Assembly (NCBI GenBank): GCA_034436355.1 | Contig: DAOTVQ010000030.1 | Coordinates: 62,001 to 126,000 of the forward strand | Direction: 5' to 3' | DNA: 64,000 nt | DNA from: CP2-2F sp034436355 | GTDB lineage: Bacteria; Chloroflexota; Anaerolineae; Aggregatilineales; UBA2796 | The notes under the pieces: generated by a model | What the model saw: the letters and a program-made list of their open reading frames with translations, nothing else | What the model was told of the DNA's origin: nothing | The model's database searches: none | Program-made: the position numbers and the translations under genes | In this document: positions 25,811 to 34,563 of the stretch, piece by piece | How positions within the stretch are numbered: position 1 is the first letter of the stretch | Layout: the number at the start of each line of letters is the position of its first letter

Positions 25811-26206
25811 ATGACCGACGAGGGGCTGATACGGATTGTCTGTATTGAAGACGACCCTAAAACGATTGATTTGGTCAAGCTAATCTTGCGGCGCGAAGGT
25901 TTCGATGTAACAGGCATCAGCAGCGGGCGCGACGGCTTGGCTGCCATTGAGCAAGTGCGACCGCACCTTGTGCTGCTTGACCTGATGATGCCCGATATGG
26001 ATGGCTGGGAAGTCTATCAGGCAATGCGCGCCCACGAAAGCATGAAAGAAATTCCGGTGATTGTGCTGACGGCAAAAGCACAAAGCATTGATAAGGTGCT
26101 GGGGCTGCACATTGCCAAAGTCAACGACTACATCACCAAGCCCTTTAGCCCAACTGAATTGGTGCGGAGCGTGCGTAAAGTGCTAGAAGAGGCTTCCGCA
26201 GGCTAA
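25811..26206 (+). CDS. Single-domain response regulator
   Basis: 131 aa receiver: Glu13/Asp14/Asp15 pocket (IEDDPKTI), phospho-acceptor Asp57 (LLDLMMPDMDG), LTAKAQS with the switch Thr, and TKPFSPTEL with the conserved Lys. ATG at 25811 follows GGAG by nine bases. No DNA-binding or enzymatic output domain. The third such stand-alone receiver in this window, with no kinase beside it. Confidence 0.9.
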   Translation: MTDEGLIRIVCIEDDPKTIDLVKLILRREGFDVTGISSGRDGLAAIEQVRPHLVLLDLMMPDMDGWEVYQAMRAHESMKEIPVIVLTAKAQSIDKVLGLHIAKVNDYITKPFSPTELVRSVRKVLEEASAG

Positions 26207-26229
26207 ATGTATCACCTCTCGGCAAGTCA

Positions 26230-26264
26230 GTGCGCCGCTGCCATGCGTTACGGCGGCGGCGCAC
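26230..26264. terminator. Strong bidirectional hairpin
   Basis: GTGCGCCGCTGCC (26230-26242) pairs with GGCGGCGGCGCAC (26252-26264), 12 Watson-Crick pairs and one T-G pair, nine-base loop. It fills the gap between the convergent response regulator and xylulokinase genes. Confidence 0.75.
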
Positions 26265-26273
26265 ACTTGTTAA

Positions 26274-27773
26274 TCAGCCCTCAAAACGCGCCAATTCGGC
26301 GTAGAGCGCTTTCAGCGCCGGATAGGTGGCGCGGAAAGCAGGGTAAAGCCTTGCGTAGTCGGCTGTGCCTTCTGCTGTTGGCGTGATGGTCATCTCTTTC
26401 CGCACCAATGCGCGACACGCCGTTGGCACATCCGCGTAAGCACCCACGCCCACCGCCGCCAAAATTGCCGCGCCCAGCGCCGCACCTTCATGCGTGTTGA
26501 CTGTATATAGCGGAATGCCCATAATGTCGGCGCTGAGCTGCCGCCACACAGGGCTGTTTGCCGCACCGCCACCGATCACTGCCTCTGTTGGCTGCACGCC
26601 TTGCCCACGCAGCAACTCCAGATTATCGCGCATCCCGAACGCCACGCCTTCCATGACGGCACGCGCCATGTGTGCCACGCCGTGCCGCAGCGTTAAGCCG
26701 ACGAACGCACCACGTGCCAGCGGATCAGGGTGCGGATTGCGCTCGCCAGTCAGGTAGGGCGCAAAGAGCAAGCCGAGCGAGCCACGCGGCACGCGCTCCA
26801 CCTGCTCATTAAGTTCATCATAGCTCATGTTCGGCGTCAGTTCGTCGTGCAGCCACCGCAGACCGCCCGCTGCGCTCAGCATCACGCCCATGTAGAACCA
26901 CGTCCCCGGCACTGCCGCACAGAAGTGATGCAGTAAGCCTTCAGGCTGCGGATTGTATTGATCGCTGCTGGCAAACGCTACGCCGGATGTACCAACCGTC
27001 AGCGAGACTTGGTTCTGTTCCACAATGCCGCTGCCAACGCCTGCCGCCGGCTGATCGCCTGCACCACCTACAATCGGCGTGCCAACGCGCAAGCCTGTTT
27101 CGGCGGCGGCTGCCTCGCTCACGTAGGCGCACACCTCAGGCGACTCGCACAGGTCAGGCAGCCATGCACGCGGAATATCAAAGGCGGCGATCATCTCATC
27201 CGACCACGTCCGTTTGGCAATGTCCATCAAGCCAAAGCCCGATCCATCCGCCACGTCTGCCACGTAAGCACCGCTCAGCCGATAGCGCACATAGTCTTTA
27301 GGCAGCAGCACATGGGCAATCTGCTTGTAAACATCGGGTTCGTTCTCGCGCAGCCACATGATCTTAGGCGCGGTGAAGCCTGCCAGCAGGCGGCTGCCGA
27401 TGTGCTGCCAGAGTTTATGCGCGCCCACTTTTTCCGTGATTGCCTCACACTGGGCGCCCGACCGCTGATCGTTCCACAAAATGGCAGGGCGCAGCGGATT
27501 GCCTTCTTTATCCAGCGAGGTTAAACCGTGCATCTGCCCAGTTAAGCCAATGGCGGCAATATCCTCAGGCGAGACTTGTTTTAGCACGTCGCGCAGGGCG
27601 GCGGAAGTGGCACGCCACCAATCTTGCGGGTCTTGCTCGCTCCACAGTGGGCGCGGCGTCGAAAGGGCGTGCGGATAGCTCTGGCTGGCAATCACCTGCC
27701 CTTGCGTATCTACCACCAGCGCTTTCGAGGCGGTCGTACTCACATCAATGCCGATGAAATAAGGCTTGGTCAC
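26274..27773 (-). CDS. xylB: Xylulokinase (FGGY family)
   Basis: 499 aa. GTG at 27773 is chosen because GGGAGG lies five bases before it. N-terminal ATPase half begins FIGIDVSTTASKALVVD; MHGLTSLDKEG and LWNDQRSGAQ are the xylulokinase substrate blocks, and GAGDQPAAGVGSG and GGGAANSPVWRQ the nucleotide-binding ones. The length and the MHG-LWNDQR pair fit D-xylulokinase (D-xylulose to D-xylulose 5-phosphate) better than glycerol or gluconate kinase. No xylA is next to it, so the pentose source is unknown. It is divergent from an SGNH hydrolase. Confidence 0.88.
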   Translation of the reverse strand: MTKPYFIGIDVSTTASKALVVDTQGQVIASQSYPHALSTPRPLWSEQDPQDWWRATSAALRDVLKQVSPEDIAAIGLTGQMHGLTSLDKEGNPLRPAILWNDQRSGAQCEAITEKVGAHKLWQHIGSRLLAGFTAPKIMWLRENEPDVYKQIAHVLLPKDYVRYRLSGAYVADVADGSGFGLMDIAKRTWSDEMIAAFDIPRAWLPDLCESPEVCAYVSEAAAAETGLRVGTPIVGGAGDQPAAGVGSGIVEQNQVSLTVGTSGVAFASSDQYNPQPEGLLHHFCAAVPGTWFYMGVMLSAAGGLRWLHDELTPNMSYDELNEQVERVPRGSLGLLFAPYLTGERNPHPDPLARGAFVGLTLRHGVAHMARAVMEGVAFGMRDNLELLRGQGVQPTEAVIGGGAANSPVWRQLSADIMGIPLYTVNTHEGAALGAAILAAVGVGAYADVPTACRALVRKEMTITPTAEGTADYARLYPAFRATYPALKALYAELARFEG

Positions 27774-27820
27774 GTTGTCCTCCCTAAGGTCTTTTGGCAA
27801 CAGGCTATCTTTCCGCGCCG

Positions 27821-27849
27821 ATCTTAGCACCGACCGCCCACACAGACAA
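27821..27849 (-). promoter_or_regulatory. Candidate promoter of xylB
   Basis: Minus strand TTGTCT, 17-base spacer, TAAGAT, about 48 bases before the GTG start. Each hexamer matches four of six consensus positions. Confidence 0.35.
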
Positions 27850-27911
27850 TCAGCGGCAAAGGTTGCGTTTGGCGCAGGCGCACACTACAATCGGCAGGCA
27901 TTCAGGAGCGT

Positions 27912-28547
27912 ATGGCTATGATTTTTGGGCAGCATCATCGGATTGTGTTCATGGGCGATTCGATCACCGATGCAGATCGGCGCGGGGCGGCGGCGCCCTA
28001 TGGCAACGGCTACGTGAACACGGTGCGAAACTTTATGATTGCACGCTATCCACAGTCTAACCTCACCTTCATTAACAAAGGCGTGGGCGGTGACACAGTG
28101 CGCCAGCTCGCCACCCGCTGGGAAGCCGACGTGATTCGGGAACGCCCACAGTGGGTCTCGGTCATGATTGGCGCCAATGATGTCTGGCGGCACTTCACCT
28201 ACAACGCCCGTGAGGCAGTGCCAGTGGGCGAGTTTCAAAGCACGCTGCGCGCCTTGTTGCAGCGCGCACGGCAAGCGATCAAGGCGAACTTTGTGCTAAT
28301 GCAGCCCTATGCCGTGATTGCCGATGTAAATCACCCGATGCGGCAGCTTATGGCGCTCTATGGCGGCGTGGTGGAAGGCTTGGCGGTGGAGTTTGGCGCG
28401 GCGCTCGTCCGCACGCAAGCTGCCTTCGACCTAGCGATGCAAAGCCTGCCCGAATCGTTCTGGTCGCCCGATCAGATTCACGTTGGCGCGCAAGGGCATA
28501 CACTGCTGGCGCAGGCATGGCTGCGCGCCGTCGGTTACGACTTTTAA
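27912..28547 (+). CDS. SGNH/GDSL hydrolase
   Basis: 211 aa, cytoplasmic (no signal peptide). GGAG lies three bases before ATG. All four SGNH blocks are seen: FMGDSITDADRR (nucleophile Ser), NKGVGGDTV (Gly), IGANDVWR (Asn), and DQIHVGAQGH (Asp and His). The pattern is close to bacterial lysophospholipase L1/acetylxylan-esterase-like deacetylases, so removing acetyl groups from imported sugars is likely, which would suit the neighbouring xylulokinase. Its stop is three bases from that of the convergent M42 peptidase. Confidence 0.88.
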   Translation: MAMIFGQHHRIVFMGDSITDADRRGAAAPYGNGYVNTVRNFMIARYPQSNLTFINKGVGGDTVRQLATRWEADVIRERPQWVSVMIGANDVWRHFTYNAREAVPVGEFQSTLRALLQRARQAIKANFVLMQPYAVIADVNHPMRQLMALYGGVVEGLAVEFGAALVRTQAAFDLAMQSLPESFWSPDQIHVGAQGHTLLAQAWLRAVGYDF

Positions 28548-28550
28548 GGC

Positions 28551-29552
28551 TTACGCCTCAAAGGGCTGCTCAACGAGTGCCGCCAGCAGGTCTATGCAGG
28601 CTTGCACATCGTTGATATCCACCGTTTCGCTGGTGGTATGCACATAGCGGCATGGGATCGAGATCACACCGCTTGGGATGCCTGAAAGCGCAGTTTGGAT
28701 CGCGGCTGCATCGGTGGAGCCGCCCGTCAAAATTTCAAGCTGATAGGCAATGCCCGCCGCCTCTGCACGGCTGATCATCAGGTTTTTGATGGCAGGCGGC
28801 ACGATATGCCCACTATCCACCACCTTGATGGCTGCGCCGCCGCCGAGACGGATCGCCATGCTGTTGTTTTTGGGTGTATCGCCGGTGGCGGTAACATCTA
28901 GGGCAATGCCATAATCCGGCGCGATGCTGTTGGCAGCCACCCGTGCGCCGCGAATGCCCACTTCTTCTTGCGTGGTGAACACAAAATAGAGTTCATTGGG
29001 CAGATTTTTACCCTTCAAGGCGCGCATTGCCTCGATTGCTACGGCACAGCCGATCCGATCATCCATACTCTTGGCAATCAGGCGGTCGCCACGCACGGCA
29101 AAGTTGCGCGTTAGGGCAGCCGCATCGCCAACTTGCACACTGCCGCCATTTTCAGCATCCTCACTGAAATCTATGAACAGTTCGCCAAGCGTTGGCAGTT
29201 TGGTTGGGATCAGCGCACTGCCTTCCATACCAATCGTGCCGATAGTGCCGTTCGCAAAGCGCACGCGGTTGCCAATCAGCGAGACGAGGATCAAGCCGCC
29301 CGTCATGGCGAAGCGCGCAAAGCCGGGCTTATCCAGCGTGTTCACCACCATGCCGATCTCATCCATGTGCGCGGCGATCATGATCTTCTTGCCGCCGCTG
29401 CCCATGCGGCAGATCAGGTTGCCGGCGCTGTCCACACGCATGTCGTCGGCAAGGTCGCGCACATAGCCTTCAATGAGCGCACGCACCTCGTGTTCGTGTC
29501 CGGGCGGGCCCCACGCTTCCACCAATGCTTGAATAAGTGCTTTATCTGCCAT
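28551..29552 (-). CDS. M42 (TET) aminopeptidase, catalytic
   Basis: 333 aa. All dimetal ligands and the base are present: AHMDEIG (His), KSMDDRIG (Asp), TTQEEVGIRGA (catalytic Glu and ligand Glu), ALDVTATGD (Asp), RYVHTT (His). Family members form dodecameric tetrahedral (TET) particles that trim peptides released by proteasome or Lon; older records call them 'cellulase' or 'endoglucanase', which is wrong. It is the last gene of a three-gene M42 cluster, three bases after the middle one. Confidence 0.93.
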   Translation of the reverse strand: MADKALIQALVEAWGPPGHEHEVRALIEGYVRDLADDMRVDSAGNLICRMGSGGKKIMIAAHMDEIGMVVNTLDKPGFARFAMTGGLILVSLIGNRVRFANGTIGTIGMEGSALIPTKLPTLGELFIDFSEDAENGGSVQVGDAAALTRNFAVRGDRLIAKSMDDRIGCAVAIEAMRALKGKNLPNELYFVFTTQEEVGIRGARVAANSIAPDYGIALDVTATGDTPKNNSMAIRLGGGAAIKVVDSGHIVPPAIKNLMISRAEAAGIAYQLEILTGGSTDAAAIQTALSGIPSGVISIPCRYVHTTSETVDINDVQACIDLLAALVEQPFEA

Positions 29553-29555
29553 GCT

Positions 29556-30593
29556 TTAGTTCTCCAAAAGGTCAGGGGTCAGCGCCGCAAGCGACTCGCG
29601 TAGCAAACGCTGGGTATGCTCAAGGTCGGTTAGGGAAACCAGCCCGTTTGGGCTGTGCAGGTAGCGCACCGGGATGCTTAAGGTTGTGGTTGGCACACCC
29701 GCTTGCGTCTGGCTGACGAGCGCGTTCTCCGTGCCGTATGCCTCGTAGGTATCCGTTTGATAGGGCAAGTTGTGCTGGTGTGCCACAGCGCGCACATGCT
29801 CTAACAGGCGGCGATCAGGCACACCTAAACTTTCGGCAACACGCAGCGCAGTGCCGCCGCCCAAGCGCACCATTGGCAGGCGCGAGTCATCAGGCAGGCG
29901 CGGCAGATCGTCGCAATCAGCGCCATCCAGCAGGAAGGCGACTTGTGGCTTCACACGGTTGGCTGCCACCAACGCACCACGCCCATAGACACGCGATTGT
30001 GCCGTGAATGCCATATGAATATCCAACGGCAGCGGGGATTCGCTCAGTGATTCGATCAAAGCGATCAGCACCGCGCACGCGGCACGGCTCTGAAGTGCCT
30101 TGCCACGCACCACATCCGTGCCAAGTTCGGCATAGCTGCCCGCAAAGGCAACCCGATCACCGACTTTTGCGCCGCCCTTGCCACTCGCGCCGACATCAAT
30201 CAGCAGCGAGTCGGCGTCAGGCAAGCTATTCTGCCCATAACTCTTGTGGATAGGTGGAAAGAGCAGGACGCCGTTCGTCTTTTCTGTGCCAACCAACACA
30301 CGCGCTGCCGCCAAATAGCGCACATCCAGCCGACCGATAGGCATCACGTTCAAAAAGCCGTTACTGCCTGTCACCATCAAGCCAACCTCATCCATCGGCG
30401 CGCCGAGCAACACGCGCACGCCATTGGATGGGCTGCTCTTCAGCCGCCCCGTCAGGTTGCCCATGGCATCGGTCACCCCATCGGTTAGGTGATCTTTGAT
30501 GAGGCTCAGCACCAATTGGCGCACTTCGCGTTCTTCGCCCGAAACGCCCACCGCTTCTGAAAGCTGTTTTAAGTTCTCGCGTAAGGGTGGCAT
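29556..30593 (-). CDS. Catalytically dead M42 family paralogue
   Basis: 345 aa. ATG at 30593 is set by homology and by the end of the upstream gene (one base between). The M42 fold is retained along the whole length, but the active site is not: AHMD is APMD (Pro66), DDR is QSR (Gln168-Ser169), and QEEVG is QSRVY (Ser200-Arg201, so both the catalytic base and a ligand are lost). Only Asp223 and His313 remain. No frameshift or stop interrupts it, so selection seems to keep the protein. A structural or regulatory subunit of a mixed TET particle is the likely role. Confidence 0.88.
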   Translation of the reverse strand: MPPLRENLKQLSEAVGVSGEEREVRQLVLSLIKDHLTDGVTDAMGNLTGRLKSSPSNGVRVLLGAPMDEVGLMVTGSNGFLNVMPIGRLDVRYLAAARVLVGTEKTNGVLLFPPIHKSYGQNSLPDADSLLIDVGASGKGGAKVGDRVAFAGSYAELGTDVVRGKALQSRAACAVLIALIESLSESPLPLDIHMAFTAQSRVYGRGALVAANRVKPQVAFLLDGADCDDLPRLPDDSRLPMVRLGGGTALRVAESLGVPDRRLLEHVRAVAHQHNLPYQTDTYEAYGTENALVSQTQAGVPTTTLSIPVRYLHSPNGLVSLTDLEHTQRLLRESLAALTPDLLEN

Positions 30594-30594
30594 G

Positions 30595-31674
30595 TCAGGC
30601 GCTCTCTTTCGGTTGCTCAGGCTTTTCCCACACAATGTCGGCGAGGAAGTTCTCATCCAATGAGGCGATGAACGCTGCCAGCAAGCGCCCGCCGCGCTCA
30701 ATATCGCGCAGATCAACCGTCTCGACGGTCGTATGCATGTTGCGCGTTGGCACACCGATCAAGGCAACGGGAATGCCATCGCGGCTAACCTGAATTGCCC
30801 ACGCATCCGTGCCGCTTGCCATCGGCATTGGTTCGATAGGCAGCTCCATCTCAAGGCGTTCTGCTGTCTTCTTGATTGCCTCAAACAGGGCGGGGTGAAA
30901 ATTAGCGCCCAGCGCCAACGGCACGCCACTGCCCAGCTCAAAGGTTGGGCTGGAAACGCCCGGCTGCGACGCAAAGGTTACATCAAGGGCGATGGCAACA
31001 TCAGGGTTCAGGCGGTATGCCTCTGCGCGTGCGCCGTGCAGCCCAACTTCTTCTTGCACGCTGGCAACTGCCAACACATCCCAAGTGTGCTTCAGGCGCT
31101 GCAAAGCATCAAGGCAGGCGGTAACGACGGCAACACAGGCGCGATCATCCAGCGCTTTGCCGGCAACGCGCTGCCCTTGCAAGTCTAGCAGCGGCACATC
31201 CATCGTGATCAGATCACCAATGCGGACGCGAGCTGCCACCTCTTCAGCGGGCAAGCCCAAGTCTACAAAAATCTCATCAATGCTAGGATAGCGCCCGCGC
31301 TCATCTTCACTTAGCATGTGTGGGGCGCGCACGCCAATCACGCCTTGCAGTGCGCCCGTTTGTGTATGCACCAAAACGGGCTTGCCAACCACAACACGGC
31401 TATCCGTGCCGCCAATATCAGCTATCTGTACGAAGCCGTTTTCAACGCGCCGCACCATCATGCCGATTTCATCCATGTGCGCGCACAGCATGATCCTACG
31501 GCGTGGTTGGCTGCCGCTGCCATATTTATAAGCAACCAAGCTGCCCATACGGCTCGTCTCTTGGGCGTCGGTCAGTGGCTGCCATGCCGCCAAGAGCGCA
31601 TCGCGGGCGGGCGTTTCATAGCCTGAAGGCGCGTGTAACTCGCTCAGTACTTTTAAGTGTGCTTTTATATCCAC
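30595..31674 (-). CDS. M42 (TET) aminopeptidase, catalytic
   Basis: 359 aa, first of the three. Ligands intact: AHMDEIGMMV, KALDDRACVA, SVQEEVGLHGA, ALDVTFASQ, RNMHTT. It differs from the third gene in the residues around the S1 pocket (TDAWAIQVSRDGIP against TDAAAIQTALSGIP), so the two active members may have different N-terminal preferences. It is separated by 29 bases from the Pro/Thr-rich protein gene upstream. Confidence 0.92.
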   Translation of the reverse strand: MDIKAHLKVLSELHAPSGYETPARDALLAAWQPLTDAQETSRMGSLVAYKYGSGSQPRRRIMLCAHMDEIGMMVRRVENGFVQIADIGGTDSRVVVGKPVLVHTQTGALQGVIGVRAPHMLSEDERGRYPSIDEIFVDLGLPAEEVAARVRIGDLITMDVPLLDLQGQRVAGKALDDRACVAVVTACLDALQRLKHTWDVLAVASVQEEVGLHGARAEAYRLNPDVAIALDVTFASQPGVSSPTFELGSGVPLALGANFHPALFEAIKKTAERLEMELPIEPMPMASGTDAWAIQVSRDGIPVALIGVPTRNMHTTVETVDLRDIERGGRLLAAFIASLDENFLADIVWEKPEQPKESA

Positions 31675-31703
31675 AGTAGCTCTTTCTCACAGCATTTTTA
31701 GGA

Positions 31704-32282
31704 TCAATTTGGTGGTGGTGGCACGAAGCCTTCCGGCGTTGGCGTTGGAAAATCTGCCGTTGGGAACGGGATCGGCGTCTCGGTCGGTGTGACAGCCGTT
31801 GGGAATGGGATCGGCGTCTCGGTAGACTGCACCGGCGTAGACGTTGGTGGTTCCGGTGTGGCAGTCGGCAGGATGGGCGTCGCCGTTGGTGGCACGATGA
31901 TGATCGGTGTTTGTGTCGGGAACACAAAGGGCGTCGGGCTTGGGAAGACGAAGGGCGTTTGCGTTGGGAACACAAAGGGCGTCGGTGAAATAAAGAAAAA
32001 TTGTGTTGGCGTTGGCTGAATGAAGATCGGGTTGGTGGCGGTTAGCAATGGACTGATGGGTGTGATGCTCGGCGTCACAAACGGATCAGTGGTGGCAGTT
32101 ACGAATTGCAGCGGCGTGGGTGATTCCTCAGGTGTGGTGCGCGCTGGAGTCGGGCGCACCGCCAACAACAAGAATCCCACACAGTAGCACGGGATGGTTG
32201 CTAAGATAATGCCAAGCAGGGTCAGTTGAATGGTACGCTGACGGCTGGTTGCCGTGTTTGCCATGCCTTCCAAGATCATCAT
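31704..32282 (-). CDS. Membrane-anchored Pro/Thr repeat protein
   Basis: 192 aa. An N-terminal membrane helix (about 18-42) is followed by about 140 residues made almost only of Pro, Thr, Phe, Ile and Ala in short imperfect repeats, such as TPFVFPTQ and TETPIPFPTA. No folded domain follows. ATG codons at 32282, 32279 and 32264 are possible; GGAAGG lies directly before the last. It should form an extended rod outside the membrane. The gene may be read with the M42 trio. Confidence 0.6.
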   Translation of the reverse strand: MMILEGMANTATSRQRTIQLTLLGIILATIPCYCVGFLLLAVRPTPARTTPEESPTPLQFVTATTDPFVTPSITPISPLLTATNPIFIQPTPTQFFFISPTPFVFPTQTPFVFPSPTPFVFPTQTPIIIVPPTATPILPTATPEPPTSTPVQSTETPIPFPTAVTPTETPIPFPTADFPTPTPEGFVPPPPN

Positions 32283-32399
32283 CCTATCTGCCGCGCACGG
32301 CGCGATTCTAAGCGCGAGTGTAGCACTGAGCGTGCCGTTGTGTCAATTTTTCTCGGCAGGTGCTGTAGGCAGGGCTGCTGCCTTAAGCGGTATGGCAAA

Positions 32400-33362
32400 T
32401 CATGCTTGCTGCGCGCCGACCTGCTCCAAATACCATGCCACCGTTTCGCGCAAGCCTTCGCGGAAAGGTGTTCGTGCGCTGAAGCCGAACGCCTCCCGCG
32501 CCCGTGAAACGTCCAGTTGGCGGCGTGGCTGACCGTTCGGCTTGCTTGGATCGCAGCGGAATTCACCCGTGAAGCCGACCAGCTCTGCGATCAGGGTTGC
32601 CAAATCGCGGATCGAGATTTCCGTGCCGCTGCCCAAATTGACAGGTTCCGCACCATTGTAATGCTCTGCTGCCAGCAAAATGCCCTCGGCGGCATCTTTC
32701 ACGTACAAGAATTCGCGGGTCGGCGAGCCATCGCCCCAGATTTCAATGTACGGATCGCCGTTCTGCTTGGCAGTGAAGCACTTACGGATGAGCGCCGGGA
32801 TCACATGCGAGGTATCCAGATCGAAGTTATCGCCCGCGCCGTAGAGGTTAGTCGGCATGATGTGGATGCTGTTATAGCCATATTCTTGGCGGTAAGCCTG
32901 CCCTTGCACCAGCAGCATCTTCTTTGCTAAGCCATAGGGCGCGTTGGTTTCCTCTGGATAACCGTTCCAGAGGTCTTCTTCGCGGAACGGCACTGGCGTG
33001 AACTTCGGATATTCGCAAATGGTGCCAATACCCACAAACTTTGGGACGTTGGCAAGCCGTGCGTGTTCCATCATCAGCACGCCCATCATCAGGCTGTTGT
33101 AGAAAAAGCTGCCCGGATGATTCCGATTGGCGTTGATGCCGCCCACAGAGGCAGCTAGGTGAATGACCATTGTGGCTGGCACATCCTGATACAGACGGCG
33201 CACGTTGTCCTCGTGGCGCAGGTCATACTCTGCGCTGCGGACGACAAAGACGCGCTTTGCGCCGCGCTCTTGAAGCGCCTGCACCACATGCCTGCCCAAA
33301 AAGCCGGCACCGCCCGTCACTATCACGGATTGCTCTTCCCAAAAGGTTGCGTTGCTCATCAT
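32400..33362 (-). CDS. fcl: GDP-L-fucose synthase-like NAD(P)-dependent epimerase/reductase
   Basis: 320 aa from the ATG at 33362, which has AAAGGTG before it; an ATG at 33377 lacks a ribosome site. SDR fold: Rossmann motif TGGAGFLG, LAASVGGINAN, YPKFTPVPF, catalytic YGLAKK (Tyr and Lys), and SHVIPALIRK. The Pro-rich PYGLAKKMLL and NAPYG blocks are those of GDP-L-fucose synthase (epimerase and reductase on GDP-4-keto-6-deoxymannose). The serine of the usual GSSC block is replaced in GTICEYPK by Thr. No GDP-mannose dehydratase gene is near. Confidence 0.85.
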   Translation of the reverse strand: MMSNATFWEEQSVIVTGGAGFLGRHVVQALQERGAKRVFVVRSAEYDLRHEDNVRRLYQDVPATMVIHLAASVGGINANRNHPGSFFYNSLMMGVLMMEHARLANVPKFVGIGTICEYPKFTPVPFREEDLWNGYPEETNAPYGLAKKMLLVQGQAYRQEYGYNSIHIMPTNLYGAGDNFDLDTSHVIPALIRKCFTAKQNGDPYIEIWGDGSPTREFLYVKDAAEGILLAAEHYNGAEPVNLGSGTEISIRDLATLIAELVGFTGEFRCDPSKPNGQPRRQLDVSRAREAFGFSARTPFREGLRETVAWYLEQVGAQQA

Positions 33363-33397
33363 TTTCACCTTTGCCATCGTTCATAAAAATATGCGCC

Positions 33398-33403
33398 ATT
33401 ATA
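33398..33403 (-). promoter_or_regulatory. Extended -10 promoter of the fcl-like gene
   Basis: The minus strand reads TGTTATAAT, an extended -10 (TGnTATAAT), 35 bases before the ATG at 33362. No good -35 is seen, which the extended -10 would compensate. Confidence 0.5.
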
Positions 33404-33482
33404 ACACAGGCAAACTTGGCGATCTGCCAAGCGGTGGCTTAAAACCAGTCAAGCGTAGGGAAACAGCCTGTAGGATTCTGCC

Positions 33483-33953
33483 ATGACTCAAGAGACAATC
33501 AACGAAAGCAGCACAGCCTTCATCTTCCTGATCAACCTCGGTGCAACGCTGGCAATGGTCGGCGCAATTTTGATCATCCAGCTTGTGCATTATCCACTTT
33601 TTAGCCGCGTGGGTGCAGAATATTTCCGCGCTTATGAGGCAGCGCACACCAACGCGATCACACTGGTCGTCATGCCGCTGATGCTGGCAGAGCTTGGCAG
33701 TGCTTTTCTGCTGGCGCTTCAGCCGCCGCGTGGTGTGCCGCCGCTGGCAGTGTGGATCGGCTTGGCGTTGGTCGGTGTGACGTGGCTCTCAACAGCCTTT
33801 ATTCAAGTGCCGCTGCATGGCAGGCTCTCGGCAGGCTTTGATCTGAGCGCGCATCAGGCGTTGGTCACCACCAATTGGATACGCACAGTGGCGTGGTTGC
33901 TGCGTGGCGTGCTTGTGATGTGGATGGCGTGGCGTCTGTGGGAAGTACGCTAG
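33483..33953 (+). CDS. Conserved four-helix membrane protein of unknown function
   Basis: 156 aa with four membrane helices (about 12-40, 60-82, 90-112, 132-152). The block QVPLHGRLSAGFD...LVTTNWIRTVAWLLR is strongly conserved in a widespread uncharacterised membrane family found in many phyla, but I know no function. A lone gene, TAGGAT upstream; its stop shares CTAG with the convergent DUF624 gene. Confidence 0.65.
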   Translation: MTQETINESSTAFIFLINLGATLAMVGAILIIQLVHYPLFSRVGAEYFRAYEAAHTNAITLVVMPLMLAELGSAFLLALQPPRGVPPLAVWIGLALVGVTWLSTAFIQVPLHGRLSAGFDLSAHQALVTTNWIRTVAWLLRGVLVMWMAWRLWEVR

Positions 33954-34561
33954 GCTTTGCCGCGAAAGCGCGCCAAGCGATCTAGCACGGCGGCGCTGCC
34001 AATGCTGGCAAGCATACTCAGCGTGAAGAGCAGGAATGGCACAACGGTTAGCGCGCTGCCTAGCGTGATCAGCAGTGCGCCAAACAATACTGCGGCGCTG
34101 AAGAACGGATTCTTAATCGCCATCAGCGCCGCGTTATAGAGCGCCAAGCCTAAATGCGGGCGCTCCATTTCTTCCAAGAGCGGAAAGACATAGAGCAGCA
34201 TCAGCAGCCAGAGCAGCGCCGCCATAAACCAAACACCGCGCAGCAGCCAGAAGAACGCGCCGCTCTGACGGCTGAAGGTGGCAAAGTTCACATAAAGCAG
34301 CGCCCAAAAAGCAAGGTTCAGGGCGCCCAAGAGCAAGCCCTGCCACAAGTAGCGCCGCACACCGCGCCAAAAATCATCAGGATGCACCGTGGGTGCGCTG
34401 TGTGCGGCATGTGCCATATGCGCTAGACCAGCGAAGGCAAGCGGCGCGGTCAGGATTGGCAGGCTGAGCAGCATCGCAAACAAATTCGCCACGATGAACA
34501 CCCAGCCAAAACGCTCAAAGATCAGCACGCCGCGCCAAACCGCCCGCAAGCCCGCGCCCAC
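33950..34561 (-). CDS. DUF624 (YesL-type) membrane protein
   Basis: 203 aa, five membrane helices. FERFGWVFIVANLFAMLLSLPILTAPLAFAGLAHMAH is the DUF624 entry block, and PLLEEMERPHLGLALYNAALMAIKNP the central one. DUF624 proteins are almost always next to CUT1 sugar transporters and are thought to assist them. Here it is the last gene of such a transporter operon, GTG at 34561 two bases after the permease stop. Confidence 0.85.
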   Translation of the reverse strand: MGAGLRAVWRGVLIFERFGWVFIVANLFAMLLSLPILTAPLAFAGLAHMAHAAHSAPTVHPDDFWRGVRRYLWQGLLLGALNLAFWALLYVNFATFSRQSGAFFWLLRGVWFMAALLWLLMLLYVFPLLEEMERPHLGLALYNAALMAIKNPFFSAAVLFGALLITLGSALTVVPFLLFTLSMLASIGSAAVLDRLARFRGKA

Positions 34562-34563
34562 GA

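Noticed and set aside
28551..31674. Annotation as cellulase/endoglucanase
   Set aside because: Old name carried by M42 entries; all metal ligands and length fit aminopeptidases, not glycosidases.
31780..32010. Tandem-repeat DNA resembling an array
   Set aside because: Repeats vary in length and keep the reading frame of a Pro/Thr-rich protein; no constant spacer length, so not CRISPR.
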